Counted from the stretch's first letter, positions 8,302 through 16,031 are shown. The stretch is DNA of 38,366 nucleotides from Lachnospiraceae bacterium UBA6987 (GCA_002449955.1 DJYD01000024.1:1-38366); one strand, 5' to 3'. Notes: generated by a model not told the origin, from the letters alone. Program-made: numbers and translations.

Positions 8302-8321
8302 CGTTTCTTTTGTGTTAGTTT
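8293..8321 (+). promoter_or_regulatory. Promoter of the Lrp/AsnC regulator gene
   Basis: TTGCAC (8293-8298) and TAGTTT (8316-8321) are spaced by 17 bases, about 30 bases before the probable start codon. The -10 is a weak match, which fits a regulated promoter. Confidence 0.55.
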
Positions 8322-8350
8322 AATTTTATTAAGAGATGAAGGTGTGCACG

Positions 8351-8809
8351 ATGGATCATATTGATAAAAAGCTGCTTCGTCTGCTGCAGGAAAATGCGCG
8401 TTATTCCCTTAAACAGCTCTCTGAGAGAGTCTATTTGTCGTCGCCTGCAGTTGCAGCTCGTATCGATAAGCTGGAACGGGAGGGCGTGATCAACGGCTAT
8501 CATGCCGATGCCAACCTGGACAAGATGGGGTATCATATCACGGTATTCATCAATGTGGAGATGAACCCGAAACAGAAGCCCTCTTTTATTGATTTTGTAA
8601 GAGAAACCCCCAATGTTCTGGAATGCAACAATGTCTCCGGCAGCTATTCCATGCTGGTCAAGGCGGCTTTTCCGTCAACTGTTGATCTGAACCGCTTTAT
8701 TGATCAGGTGCAGAAGTACGGTGCCACGGAGACGCATATCGTCTTCAGCACGCCGATCCCTGCGAGAGGGATCATCAAGATTGAAGCCGACGAAACAGAA
8801 GAGAAATAA
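8351..8809 (+). CDS. Lrp/AsnC family transcriptional regulator
   Basis: A cytoplasmic DNA-binding regulator that usually senses amino acids. From the ATG at 8351 it has 152 residues. The GAAGGTG site at 8338-8344 is well spaced for this start, and the family nearly always opens MDxIDkkLLrLLqeNaR, as here. An in-frame ATG at 8336 would add five residues. The N-terminal winged helix-turn-helix (KQLSERVYLSSPAVAARIDK) is followed by the RAM ligand-binding domain (about 65-145) with VSGSYSMLVKA. It lies between a promoter/palindrome and a strong terminator, so it is probably monocistronic and autoregulated. The effector cannot be read from the sequence. Confidence 0.92.
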   Translation: MDHIDKKLLRLLQENARYSLKQLSERVYLSSPAVAARIDKLEREGVINGYHADANLDKMGYHITVFINVEMNPKQKPSFIDFVRETPNVLECNNVSGSYSMLVKAAFPSTVDLNRFIDQVQKYGATETHIVFSTPIPARGIIKIEADETEEK

Positions 8810-8812
8810 GAG

Positions 8813-8839
8813 CAAGGCGCCTTCAAGGCGCCTTGTTTT
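8813..8839 (+). terminator. Intrinsic terminator after the Lrp/AsnC gene
   Basis: Perfect nine-base GC-rich arms CAAGGCGCC and GGCGCCTTG enclose a five-base loop and are followed by TTTTG. Confidence 0.88.
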
Positions 8840-8875
8840 GATTGCAGATAAGCTGCAACAGAAAGGGATACAGAC

Positions 8876-10435
8876 ATGATCAGAAGCAGCGGTATTCTTA
8901 TGGCAATTTCCTCCCTGCCCGGCCCTTACGGGATAGGGACTTTCGGACGTTCTGCCTACGAGTTCGCGGATTTTCTTGAAAAAGCAGGGCAGCGCTGCTG
9001 GCAGATGCTGCCGCTCGGACCGACAAGCTATGGAGACTCTCCTTATCAGAGCTTTTCGTCCGCGGCGGGCAACCCGTATTATATTGATCTTGAGATGCTG
9101 ATTGCAGAGGGCTTGCTCAGGCGCGAAGAGGTGGAATATCGGGAATGGGGCACCAACCCGCGCTATGTGGATTACGGCAAAGTCTATGAGAGCCGTTATG
9201 CGGTTCTGCGGATCGCCGCAGACAGAGGAATCCCCAGAGACAGGGAGGCTGTCGAGGCATTTGTGAAAGAGAATCAGTCATGGCTTCCTGATTATGCGCT
9301 CTTTATGGCCTGCAAGCGCCATAACGGGATGCGCCCCTGGATGGAATGGCCGGAAGATATCCGCATGCGTAAGGACGAAGAGACCCTTAGGCTTTACCGC
9401 GAGATGTATAAAGATGATGTTGAGCTCTTCACGTACATCCAGTATCTGTTTTACAAGCAGTGGAATAAGTTAAGGGACTATATCCACAGCAAGGGGATCA
9501 GGATCATCGGAGACCTTCCGATCTACGTAGCCATGGACAGTGCAGAGGTCTGGGCAGAGCCGCGCTTTTTCCAGCTGGATGAGAAAAATGTGCCCCTTGA
9601 GGTGGCCGGTGTTCCGCCGGATTATTTCAGCGAAGACGGCCAGCTCTGGGGCAACCCGCTGTATGACTGGGATGCTATGAAGCAGGACGGCTATGGCTGG
9701 TGGATCCGCAGGATCGACGCGGCCAGCAAACTGTATGACGTCATCCGCATCGATCATTTCCGGGGGTTTGACACCTACTGGTCAGTGCCGAACGGGTCTC
9801 CGACGGCGAAAAACGGCAGATGGAACAAAGGGCCCGGCATGGATCTGATCGGGACATTAAAAGGATGGTTCCCGAATATTGAATTCATTGCAGAGGATCT
9901 CGGCGCCCCGATGGACAGCGTTGTGCAGCTTCTTGAAGAGTCCGGCTGGCCGGGTATGAAGGTGCTCGAATTTGCCTTTGATTCCAAGGAGCCGAGCAAC
10001 TATCTGCCGCATAACCATGTTCCGAACTGTATCTGCTACACGGCAACACACGACAACTGTCCGCTCATGCAGTGGGGGGAGGATGCCAATCCGGAAGATG
10101 TCTCCTTTGCCCGGAAATATCTTTCTATCGGTGAAGAGGAGCCCTTTAACTGGGGCATCATCCGCGGCGGCATGGGCAGTGTGGCCAAGCTGTTTGTTGC
10201 TCAGATGCAGGATTATCTGGGACTTGGCCGGGGCCACACCATGAACAATCCCGGCACCCAGTCGGGCAACTGGCAGTGGCGCATGCTGAAAGGGGAAACC
10301 TCAGACAAGCTTGCAGCCAGGATCCGGGATCTGGCAGAAACCTACGGCCGAATTGAGAAAACAAAACAGGTAAGTGCCGAACCGGATGAGAACTTCCTTC
10401 GCCAGCAGAAATACAACGCTGAGTGGAAGTTTTGA
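8876..10435 (+). CDS. malQ: 4-alpha-glucanotransferase (amylomaltase, GH77)
   Basis: MalQ transfers alpha-1,4-glucan segments between maltooligosaccharides, releasing glucose. The 519-residue protein has the normal GH77 length and motifs: the N-terminal ISSLPGPYGIGTFG and LPLGPTSYGDSPYQSFS, GDLPIYVAMDSAEVW, the nucleophile Asp293 in RIDHFRG, and the acid/base Glu340 in EDLG. TATHDN and the C-terminal NNPGTQSGNWQWR are also present. It stands behind the Lrp terminator with only 37 bases of leader and a GAAAGGGA-type ribosome binding site; no separate promoter is obvious. No other glycogen or maltose gene is nearby. Confidence 0.96.
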   Translation: MIRSSGILMAISSLPGPYGIGTFGRSAYEFADFLEKAGQRCWQMLPLGPTSYGDSPYQSFSSAAGNPYYIDLEMLIAEGLLRREEVEYREWGTNPRYVDYGKVYESRYAVLRIAADRGIPRDREAVEAFVKENQSWLPDYALFMACKRHNGMRPWMEWPEDIRMRKDEETLRLYREMYKDDVELFTYIQYLFYKQWNKLRDYIHSKGIRIIGDLPIYVAMDSAEVWAEPRFFQLDEKNVPLEVAGVPPDYFSEDGQLWGNPLYDWDAMKQDGYGWWIRRIDAASKLYDVIRIDHFRGFDTYWSVPNGSPTAKNGRWNKGPGMDLIGTLKGWFPNIEFIAEDLGAPMDSVVQLLEESGWPGMKVLEFAFDSKEPSNYLPHNHVPNCICYTATHDNCPLMQWGEDANPEDVSFARKYLSIGEEEPFNWGIIRGGMGSVAKLFVAQMQDYLGLGRGHTMNNPGTQSGNWQWRMLKGETSDKLAARIRDLAETYGRIEKTKQVSAEPDENFLRQQKYNAEWKF

Positions 10436-10467
10436 AGCCATATTCTTCACGAGGAGGGAAGATACTG

Positions 10468-11163
10468 ATGCGGAAAAAACTAATCGGGATTCTTGGTATG
10501 ATACTCCTGACGATAAGTCTATGTTCTGCGTCAGTAATCACTGCTGACGCCAAGCCGGATATAAGAATACTTGCTTCACGCATCAGATCAGAATTTGAAA
10601 CAGATAAGGCTGACGAACAGGGACCGGGTGATAGTGAAGACGAGGTTTTGCTAAAGTGGCAGGCTGCTTCAAGAGATGGAGATAAATTATATCAATATCT
10701 GGAGCAGCATAAGGATGGTAAAATCTATGATCATTACGGTGGTCACTATCTTAACGAAGACCATCAGCTTACGGTTTTGTTGTCATGTCAGTCACAGACC
10801 TGTATACACGAATTGCAGCAGATAGATTTTGAGACAGATGTGATCGTAAGATGCGGTGATTTTGGCTCTTATTTTAAGACGATGGAGCTTTTACAGGAAA
10901 TTAACAGCAAGATCTCCGGTATTAACATTTCGGTTGTGAATGGAAAAGGAACCGCTGCAGAAAAAGAATTAATGGCATATTACCCGTGTACACATTACGA
11001 TCATTTATCGAACAGAATCTCTGTCAGTGTTTCGGCTTACGATGAAGAAACCACGGAATATGCGCTTAAACTCTTTAAGGAATTGGTTGGTGATTATGCG
11101 GGGGTATTATATAGCTCCTGTGCAAAGGAAAATGTAATATTTGATTATTATAATAAACAATAA
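10468..11163 (+). CDS. Secreted protein of unknown function
   Basis: I do not recognise a named family. From the ATG preceded by GAGGAGGG the protein has 231 residues. The N-terminus is a clear Sec signal peptide (MRKK followed by a hydrophobic run to ITADA), so it is exported. Residues about 85-125 contain DHYGGHYLNEDHQLTVLLSC. This faintly resembles the segment that opens propeptide-like domains of some secreted S1 proteases, but no catalytic triad follows. Five cysteines lie in the mature part. Base composition is visibly more AT-rich than malQ upstream and tyrS or rny downstream, which may point to separate ancestry. It starts 32 bases after malQ. Confidence 0.72.
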   Translation: MRKKLIGILGMILLTISLCSASVITADAKPDIRILASRIRSEFETDKADEQGPGDSEDEVLLKWQAASRDGDKLYQYLEQHKDGKIYDHYGGHYLNEDHQLTVLLSCQSQTCIHELQQIDFETDVIVRCGDFGSYFKTMELLQEINSKISGINISVVNGKGTAAEKELMAYYPCTHYDHLSNRISVSVSAYDEETTEYALKLFKELVGDYAGVLYSSCAKENVIFDYYNKQ

Positions 11164-11183
11164 AGCTTTAAAAATACAAATAA

Positions 11184-11765
11184 TCAGTTAACTCTGACTT
11201 GCTGCACAGCTTTCCGTACTTCGTCGAAGGCCTTATCGCCCATGTCGCGGTACATTTCCAGTAGCATGGTCAGTTTCCTTGTGGTCTCGTCTGTCATCAG
11301 ATTCACGCCCTGATGGGTCGTCAGATAGAGCAGAGGCATATCGTTTGTGAAATCATCCGGATGATACACCTTGCAGGCTGCCACGCGGTCGCAGAACATC
11401 TCCAGAATGTAGCGGTTCGGCATTTTGATGGGGCCGAAGACAGGGCGGGAGGCTCCCTCCGGGAAATTGTAATCCATCCAGTATTCATAGTGATGACGGT
11501 TGCGCCCTTTGTGATGCAGCCAGGCAAGCGAAACGCCGGTATCCTTCCTCTCAGCGTTGTTGGGACTTTGTGTACCCTGATAATACCTGGCACCCTTCAA
11601 AAATTCGGTGGGAGAGTACTTGGAGAGATCGTGCATCAGTCCCTGCCGGTACAGCCCGCAGCGGAAGCAATAGCGCATGACAAGATGGCGGTGTTTCGTG
11701 ATAGTCACGAAATGCCGCCAGGCTTTATTCAGGGTGGTTTTGTTGTCGATAAGAGGTTCCGGCAT
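11184..11765 (-). CDS. DUF5662 family protein
   Basis: A 193-residue soluble protein of unknown function that matches my recall of the DUF5662 family found in Firmicutes and phages. It is rich in conserved His, Trp and Tyr. Landmarks are AWRHFVTITKHRHLVMRYC, GLMHDLSKYSPTEF and LAWLHHKGRNRHHYEYW, arranged so that several His and Asp residues could bind a metal, somewhat like an HD-type centre. No signal peptide or membrane segment is seen. AAGGAG lies five bases before the start. It is downstream of upp on the same strand with a possible weak terminator between. The family call is moderately sure; a metal-dependent activity is speculation. Confidence 0.8.
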   Translation of the reverse strand: MPEPLIDNKTTLNKAWRHFVTITKHRHLVMRYCFRCGLYRQGLMHDLSKYSPTEFLKGARYYQGTQSPNNAERKDTGVSLAWLHHKGRNRHHYEYWMDYNFPEGASRPVFGPIKMPNRYILEMFCDRVAACKVYHPDDFTNDMPLLYLTTHQGVNLMTDETTRKLTMLLEMYRDMGDKAFDEVRKAVQQVRVN

Positions 11766-11783
11766 GTGCGCTCCTTAAAAGGT

Positions 11784-11808
11784 GCAGCGGCCGCATAAGG
11801 GCCGCCGC
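11784..11808 (-). terminator. Possible weak terminator downstream of upp
   Basis: GCGGCC and GGCCGC arms, extended by GC pairs past one mismatch, form a GC-rich hairpin. On the minus strand it is followed after a few bases by CCTTTTAA. The T run is short, so read-through into the DUF5662 gene is likely. Confidence 0.4.
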
Positions 11809-11820
11809 AGCAAGATCGTC

Positions 11821-12459
11821 TTATTTTGTTCCGAAGATACGGTCGCCGGCATCGCCGAGACCCGGCATGATGTACTTGTTTTCATTCAGGCAGCGGTCAA
11901 GGTTGCCAACATAGATCTGTACATCAGGGCACTCTGTGTGCAGCTTTTCCAGACCTTCCGGTGCGGCAATGATGCACATGAATTTGATCTTCCGGCCGCC
12001 GTGCTCCTTGATCATGCGGACGGCGTCAACAGCGCTTCCGCCGGTAGCAAGCATGGGGTCGACAACGATGATGGTGCGTTCTTCGATGGGACTGGGCAGC
12101 TTGCAGTAGTATTCATGAGGTTCATGCGTTACAGGATCGCGGTAAAGACCGATATGACCGACTTTGGCAGTGGGAGTAAGGTTCAGCAGACCATCGACCA
12201 TGCCGAGCCCGGCACGAAGGATCGGAACGATAGCGAGCTTACGGCCGCTGATGATAGGAGAAAGACAAGTTTCGATCGGGGTGGTGACTTCGGTGTCTTC
12301 CAGAGGAAGATCGCGAAGTGCTTCATAGCCCATCAGGGTTGCGATCTCTTCCACGAGCTGACGGAATTCATTGGTTCCGGTATTGATGTCGCGAAGCATT
12401 GTAATTTTGTGCTTGATCAGCGGATGGGTAAGGATCGTTACGTTGTCCATGTTTTCCAT
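11821..12459 (-). CDS. upp: Uracil phosphoribosyltransferase
   Basis: Upp salvages uracil to UMP using PRPP. The ATG at 12459 gives 212 residues and lies eight bases after AAAGAGG. A GTG nine bases earlier is in frame but would overlap that ribosome binding site, so the ATG is chosen. Family motifs are ILTHPLIKHKITMLRD at the N-terminus, VPILRAGLGMVDG, the PRPP loop VDPMLATGGSAVD, and the uracil-binding C-terminus GDAGDRIFGTK. Length is standard. A good promoter lies at 12495-12523. A uridine kinase elsewhere in the window makes UMP from the nucleoside. Confidence 0.96.
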   Translation of the reverse strand: MENMDNVTILTHPLIKHKITMLRDINTGTNEFRQLVEEIATLMGYEALRDLPLEDTEVTTPIETCLSPIISGRKLAIVPILRAGLGMVDGLLNLTPTAKVGHIGLYRDPVTHEPHEYYCKLPSPIEERTIIVVDPMLATGGSAVDAVRMIKEHGGRKIKFMCIIAAPEGLEKLHTECPDVQIYVGNLDRCLNENKYIMPGLGDAGDRIFGTK

Positions 12460-12494
12460 AGAATGCACCTCTTTCCGATTTGGTTTTCTGATTT

Positions 12495-12523
12495 ATTCTA
12501 TCAGAGGAAGAAAGCTTTTGCAA
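12495..12523 (-). promoter_or_regulatory. Sigma-A promoter of upp
   Basis: On the minus strand TTGCAA (12523-12518) and TAGAAT (12500-12495) are spaced by 17 bases, about 36 bases upstream of the upp ATG. Confidence 0.75.
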
Positions 12524-12555
12524 GAACAGATTCTGTTTTTTCCGAATTACAGACA

Positions 12556-12586
12556 CAGAAAAAGGATGCGGCTTCATACCGCATCC
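12556..12586 (-). terminator. Intrinsic terminator of the ECF sigma/serpin operon
   Basis: Perfect eight-base arms GGATGCGG and CCGCATCC with a seven-base loop are followed on the minus strand by CTTTTTCTG, about 20 bases after the serpin stop. Confidence 0.88.
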
Positions 12587-12605
12587 CTCGGCATATTACG
12601 AATAC

Positions 12606-14114
12606 TTAATCGATATTCCGCACAATCCCTGAAAACAGGAGAGAGCCGTCAAAGCCGGTAATCACGAACAGAAAAGGTCTGTCGAGGACGAAATCAATGA
12701 CCTCCTCAGGCGGCATACCTCCGGTAAGAGCAAGTACCGTATAGGCGGCGGCTGTTATGCCGTCTTCATCGATTTCGACCCTGGCAGTGTGTTCAGCTGA
12801 GGAAAGAAACATGCCTTCCGCCGCTGTAAGTGGGCTGAAATCTGCCTTGCCGGCTTCAAGCACGTCGGTTGCGCCAACTGCAGCAAGCACATTTTTCAGA
12901 TCTGTGCTTCCGGATACGGAAAACCTGGGAACAGAGAGATTGACCATGGGAAAAGCCCAGCGTTCCTCCTGTTTTGTCGCTTCATCTATGTCGGTTTTTC
13001 GTGTCAGCATTTCATAGACCTCCGGATCGGAAGCCAGTGCGCTGACATCGGTGCCTTCCTCGGGAAGAAGGAAGTACATGAAGCCGCTGTCCTGCAGGGA
13101 AAGACGAACAGCCGTATACTTTTCTCCGTAATAGACGCCCTGGGAATCATGACTGTGCATCATCTGCACGGTCTTGTCTCCCTTTTCTCCGTGGAAGATC
13201 TCTGCTTTTGTTTCATCTGTGTAAAAACAGTTTATCCAGGCTGCTTTATAATAGATCGTAGAGGCAAGCATCAAAATGGTCTCGGGATCAAGCTGCATGC
13301 TGTCAACATAGTCTTTAAGAAGACCGCCGGTGTTATCGTTGATCCAGGCCTTCAGGGCTTCAAGCATTTCAGATGAGGACATATCGCCGCTGACGGAGGA
13401 GGCATAATATGTCTCAGCCAGTCTGCTCAAGGCTTTTTCATTGAAGCCGGCAGCCTGGTCGATCCATACGGAATTGGCAAGCAGAGATTTGAGCACAGGC
13501 GTGTCGGCGTAATTGCTGTTCCAAAGAGAGCTTACGTTCCGGCGCAGTGTTTCGATATCCTCTGCACCGAGCATGTCCAGCAGCTGCCTGCGGGTATTGC
13601 CGTCAGTTACTTCCGCAAGCATGGAAAAAGCAATATAGGTGTTCAGTGGGGAGCAGACCGCATTTTCTCCGCTTTCGGCAAGAACGTTTCCGATCAGCGC
13701 CTGGCAGTAGGGCATCATCTGTGCCTGAAGACCGGAGGACGCTTCTGCCTTTTCACGGTAATCCGAAAACCATTTGAGATACTGATCGCTAACCCTGAAA
13801 GACTGTGCATCCATATCCTTTATGGCAGACACGGGATAGGAAGGATTGATGCTAACCAGACGTTCCGGATAAATATAGTGTCTTTCTTCGCTTTCAGCCT
13901 GCACGCTTTCGGGAGCGGAAGAGGTGCCGAAAGTGACCGGCTTCTTTTCCCTGAAAATGATGCCGGCGATCAGAGCAAGTACAAATACCGCAGCGATCGA
14001 AGCATAGGCATACAGATTTCTGGTTTTTACTTTTTTTACCGAATGATCCTCTGCTTCCCGGATGAACGCATCATCCAGATCCTGCAGCGTCTCAAATAAT
14101 TCTTCTTTTTTCAT
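12606..14114 (-). CDS. Membrane-anchored serpin with an anti-sigma-like N-terminus
   Basis: Serpins trap serine or cysteine proteases by a conformational change after loop cleavage. This 502-residue protein has a short charged cytoplasmic N-terminus (1-33, opening MKKEELFETLQDLDDAFIREA), one membrane helix (about 34-55), a linker, and an extracellular serpin domain (about 130-502). Serpin landmarks are NAVCSPLNTYIAFSMLAE, LLANSVWID, STIYYKAAW, PRFSVSGSTDLKNVL and the end RPFLFVITGFDGSLLFSG. The reactive-centre loop (about 450-469) keeps Gly452 and an Ala455-Ala457 hinge, as in inhibitory serpins, with Ile453 and Tyr458 off consensus. P1 is probably Gly. The N-terminus and the four-base overlap with the ECF sigma gene match the usual place of an anti-sigma factor. 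The sensing role is inference. Confidence 0.9.
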   Translation of the reverse strand: MKKEELFETLQDLDDAFIREAEDHSVKKVKTRNLYAYASIAAVFVLALIAGIIFREKKPVTFGTSSAPESVQAESEERHYIYPERLVSINPSYPVSAIKDMDAQSFRVSDQYLKWFSDYREKAEASSGLQAQMMPYCQALIGNVLAESGENAVCSPLNTYIAFSMLAEVTDGNTRRQLLDMLGAEDIETLRRNVSSLWNSNYADTPVLKSLLANSVWIDQAAGFNEKALSRLAETYYASSVSGDMSSSEMLEALKAWINDNTGGLLKDYVDSMQLDPETILMLASTIYYKAAWINCFYTDETKAEIFHGEKGDKTVQMMHSHDSQGVYYGEKYTAVRLSLQDSGFMYFLLPEEGTDVSALASDPEVYEMLTRKTDIDEATKQEERWAFPMVNLSVPRFSVSGSTDLKNVLAAVGATDVLEAGKADFSPLTAAEGMFLSSAEHTARVEIDEDGITAAAYTVLALTGGMPPEEVIDFVLDRPFLFVITGFDGSLLFSGIVRNID

Positions 14115-14671
14115 AGGTCGTAGCCTCTCTGGTTCAGATGGTCTTTCAGCTTTTTTCTTAAGCGGTTCAAGGTGACGGAGACCCTGTTTTCGCTTACGCC
14201 AAGGCGCCTTGCGATCGCTGTAACACTATCGGCGTACCAGTACCTGCGCACGAACATGACGCGTTTTTCCTTTGTCTGCAGGGCAAGAAACTGCCGGATC
14301 TCACTAAGAAGTTCCCTTGCGATTAGCGAAGAAGACGCGTCTTCGTGCCCGGAAACGATCTCTTCAAGCTCATCAAGCAGCAGCGCTTCTTCACCGCTGC
14401 CGCGCTTATCCCGGTGTTCCGTACGGTACCTGTCGAAAGCAAGGTTTCGGGAGATCTTGCCCAGATATGTCCGAAGATCGGCGGGGCTTGCCGGCGGAAT
14501 GGCATTCCAGGCTTTAAACCAGGTGTCGTTTACGCATTCCTCTGCGTCATCGGGATCGCCCAGGATATTCATCGCGACAGCGCGGCAGTATGCGCCGTAC
14601 TTTTCCGCGGACTCATGAATGGCCAGTTCATTTCTGTCCAGATAAAGCTGTAAGATCTTTTCATCCTCCAT
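14111..14671 (-). CDS. ECF-type RNA polymerase sigma factor
   Basis: This 186-residue sigma factor should direct RNA polymerase to a small regulon. Sigma region 2 covers about residues 10-95, with DPDDAEECVNDTWFKAWNAI and YLGKISRNLAFDRYR. A linker and sigma region 4 follow (about 125-180), with the helix-turn-helix VTAIARRLGVSENRVSVTLN. Regions 1 and 3 are absent, as expected for the ECF class. AAAGGAGG precedes the ATG by eight bases. Its TGA overlaps the ATG of the membrane serpin gene, so expression of the two is coupled and the serpin protein is the likely controller. A possible autoregulated promoter lies at 14696-14723. Confidence 0.93.
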   Translation of the reverse strand: MEDEKILQLYLDRNELAIHESAEKYGAYCRAVAMNILGDPDDAEECVNDTWFKAWNAIPPASPADLRTYLGKISRNLAFDRYRTEHRDKRGSGEEALLLDELEEIVSGHEDASSSLIARELLSEIRQFLALQTKEKRVMFVRRYWYADSVTAIARRLGVSENRVSVTLNRLRKKLKDHLNQRGYDL

Positions 14672-14695
14672 CGGGCTTTCCTCCTTTCACCAGTA

Positions 14696-14723
14696 TACAC
14701 GATATCCGCAGAGAAATCTTACA
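14696..14723 (-). promoter_or_regulatory. Candidate ECF-type promoter of the sigma/serpin operon
   Basis: On the minus strand TGTAAG (14723-14718), a 16-base spacer and CGTGTA (14701-14696) resemble ECF promoters of the TGAAAC-N16-CGTA kind. A TATACT overlaps the -10 and could instead serve sigma-A with a poor -35. Autoregulation is inferred. Confidence 0.4.
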
Positions 14724-14748
14724 TAATACGAAAAATATCGGCTCCCGT

Positions 14749-14777
14749 TTGACTTATCGCGTAAATCGTTGTAAGAT
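14749..14777 (+). promoter_or_regulatory. Sigma-A promoter of tyrS
   Basis: TTGACT (14749-14754), a 17-base spacer and TAAGAT (14772-14777) lie 33 bases before the tyrS ATG. The leader is too short to hold a T-box. Confidence 0.8.
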
Positions 14778-14810
14778 ATGGATTCATATTAAAGAATAAG
14801 GAGTCTCACG

Positions 14811-16031
14811 ATGACTTTATATGACGAACTGGTTGCCCGCGGCCTGATCGCGCAGGTGACGAACGAAGAAGAGATCAAAAACCTGATCAACGAAGGAAAA
14901 GCGACTTTCTACATCGGTTTCGACTGCACGGCGGACAGCCTGACGGCCGGTCATTTCATGGCGCTCACTCTCATGAAGCGTCTGCAGCAGGCCGGCAACA
15001 AGCCCATCGCCCTGATCGGCGGCGGCACGACCATGATCGGCGACCCGTCCGGCCGCACCGACATGCGCAAGATGCTGACCCGTGAGACTATTGACCATAA
15101 CGCACAGTGCTTCAAAAAGCAGATGGAGCGCTTCATAGAGTTCGGCGAGGGCAAGGCCCGCATGCTGAACAACGCCGACTGGCTGCTGAATCTGAATTAT
15201 ATCGATTTCATCCGCGACGTCGGACCGCACTTCTCCGTGAACAACATGCTGCGTGCGGAATGCTACAAGCAGCGGATGGAGAAAGGTCTTTCCTTCCTGG
15301 AATTCAACTACATGATCATGCAGAGCTTCGATTTTTATTACCTGTTCCAGAATTACGGCTGCAACATGGAATTCGGCGGGGACGACCAGTGGAGCAATAT
15401 GCTGGGCGGCACGGAGCTCATCCGCAGAAAGCTTGGCAAGGATGCGCATGCCATGACCATCACGCTGCTCACTGATTCGAACGGCAACAAGATGGGCAAG
15501 ACCGCGGGGAATGCCGTCTGGCTCGATGCGAACAAGACGAGCCCTTATGAATTCTACCAGTACTGGAGAAACGTTGGCGACGCCGACGTGATGAAGTGCA
15601 TCCGCATGCTCACCTTCCTGCCGCTCGAGCAGATCGAAGAGATGGATAAATGGGAAGGCAGCAAGCTGAACGAAGCCAAGGAGATCCTTGCTTACGAACT
15701 GACCCGCGACGTACACGGCAAGGAAGAAGCGGAGAAGGCAAAAGCCGCTTCCCGCGCGCTCTTTGAAGGCGGCGCCGCGGCAGATGTGCCCACCTGCGTG
15801 CTGACAGCTGATGACCTGAAAGACGGCTCGGTCGATATCGTAAGCCTGCTTGTTAAATCCGGTCTTGTGCAGACCCGTTCCGACGGCAGACGTGCCGTGG
15901 AGCAGGGCGGCGTTAACGTGGACGGAGAGAAGGTCGGCGACTTCAAGACGCTTTATACCGCGGATGCCTTGGGCGGCGAAGGGCTCCTGATCCGCAGAGG
16001 CAAGAAGAACTTCTGCCGGGTAAAACTGTAA
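14811..16031 (+). CDS. tyrS: Tyrosyl-tRNA synthetase
   Basis: This enzyme charges tRNA-Tyr. The 406-residue protein has the class I catalytic domain with YIGFDCTADSLTAGHF, where the HIGH-like site is degenerate as in many TyrS. GGGTTMIGDPSGR, the tyrosine-binding MQSFDFYYL and GGDDQWSNML follow, with a KMSKS-type loop reading KMGKT. A C-terminal S4 RNA-binding domain (about 340-406) carries VKSGLVQTRSDGRRAVEQGG. Length is standard. AAGGAG precedes the ATG. It has its own promoter and a long hairpin terminator, so it is a single-gene unit. No T-box leader is present, although many Firmicutes tyrS genes have one. Confidence 0.97.
   Translation: MTLYDELVARGLIAQVTNEEEIKNLINEGKATFYIGFDCTADSLTAGHFMALTLMKRLQQAGNKPIALIGGGTTMIGDPSGRTDMRKMLTRETIDHNAQCFKKQMERFIEFGEGKARMLNNADWLLNLNYIDFIRDVGPHFSVNNMLRAECYKQRMEKGLSFLEFNYMIMQSFDFYYLFQNYGCNMEFGGDDQWSNMLGGTELIRRKLGKDAHAMTITLLTDSNGNKMGKTAGNAVWLDANKTSPYEFYQYWRNVGDADVMKCIRMLTFLPLEQIEEMDKWEGSKLNEAKEILAYELTRDVHGKEEAEKAKAASRALFEGGAAADVPTCVLTADDLKDGSVDIVSLLVKSGLVQTRSDGRRAVEQGGVNVDGEKVGDFKTLYTADALGGEGLLIRRGKKNFCRVKL

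Noticed and set aside
12525..12537. AACAGA-T-TCTGTT palindrome upstream of upp
   Set aside because: The single-base centre cannot form a hairpin, and a six-base half-site in an AT-rich region may be chance; no second copy was seen nearby.
14778..14810. A T-box leader before tyrS
   Set aside because: Only 33 bases separate the -10 from the start codon, and no specifier loop or antiterminator can fit.
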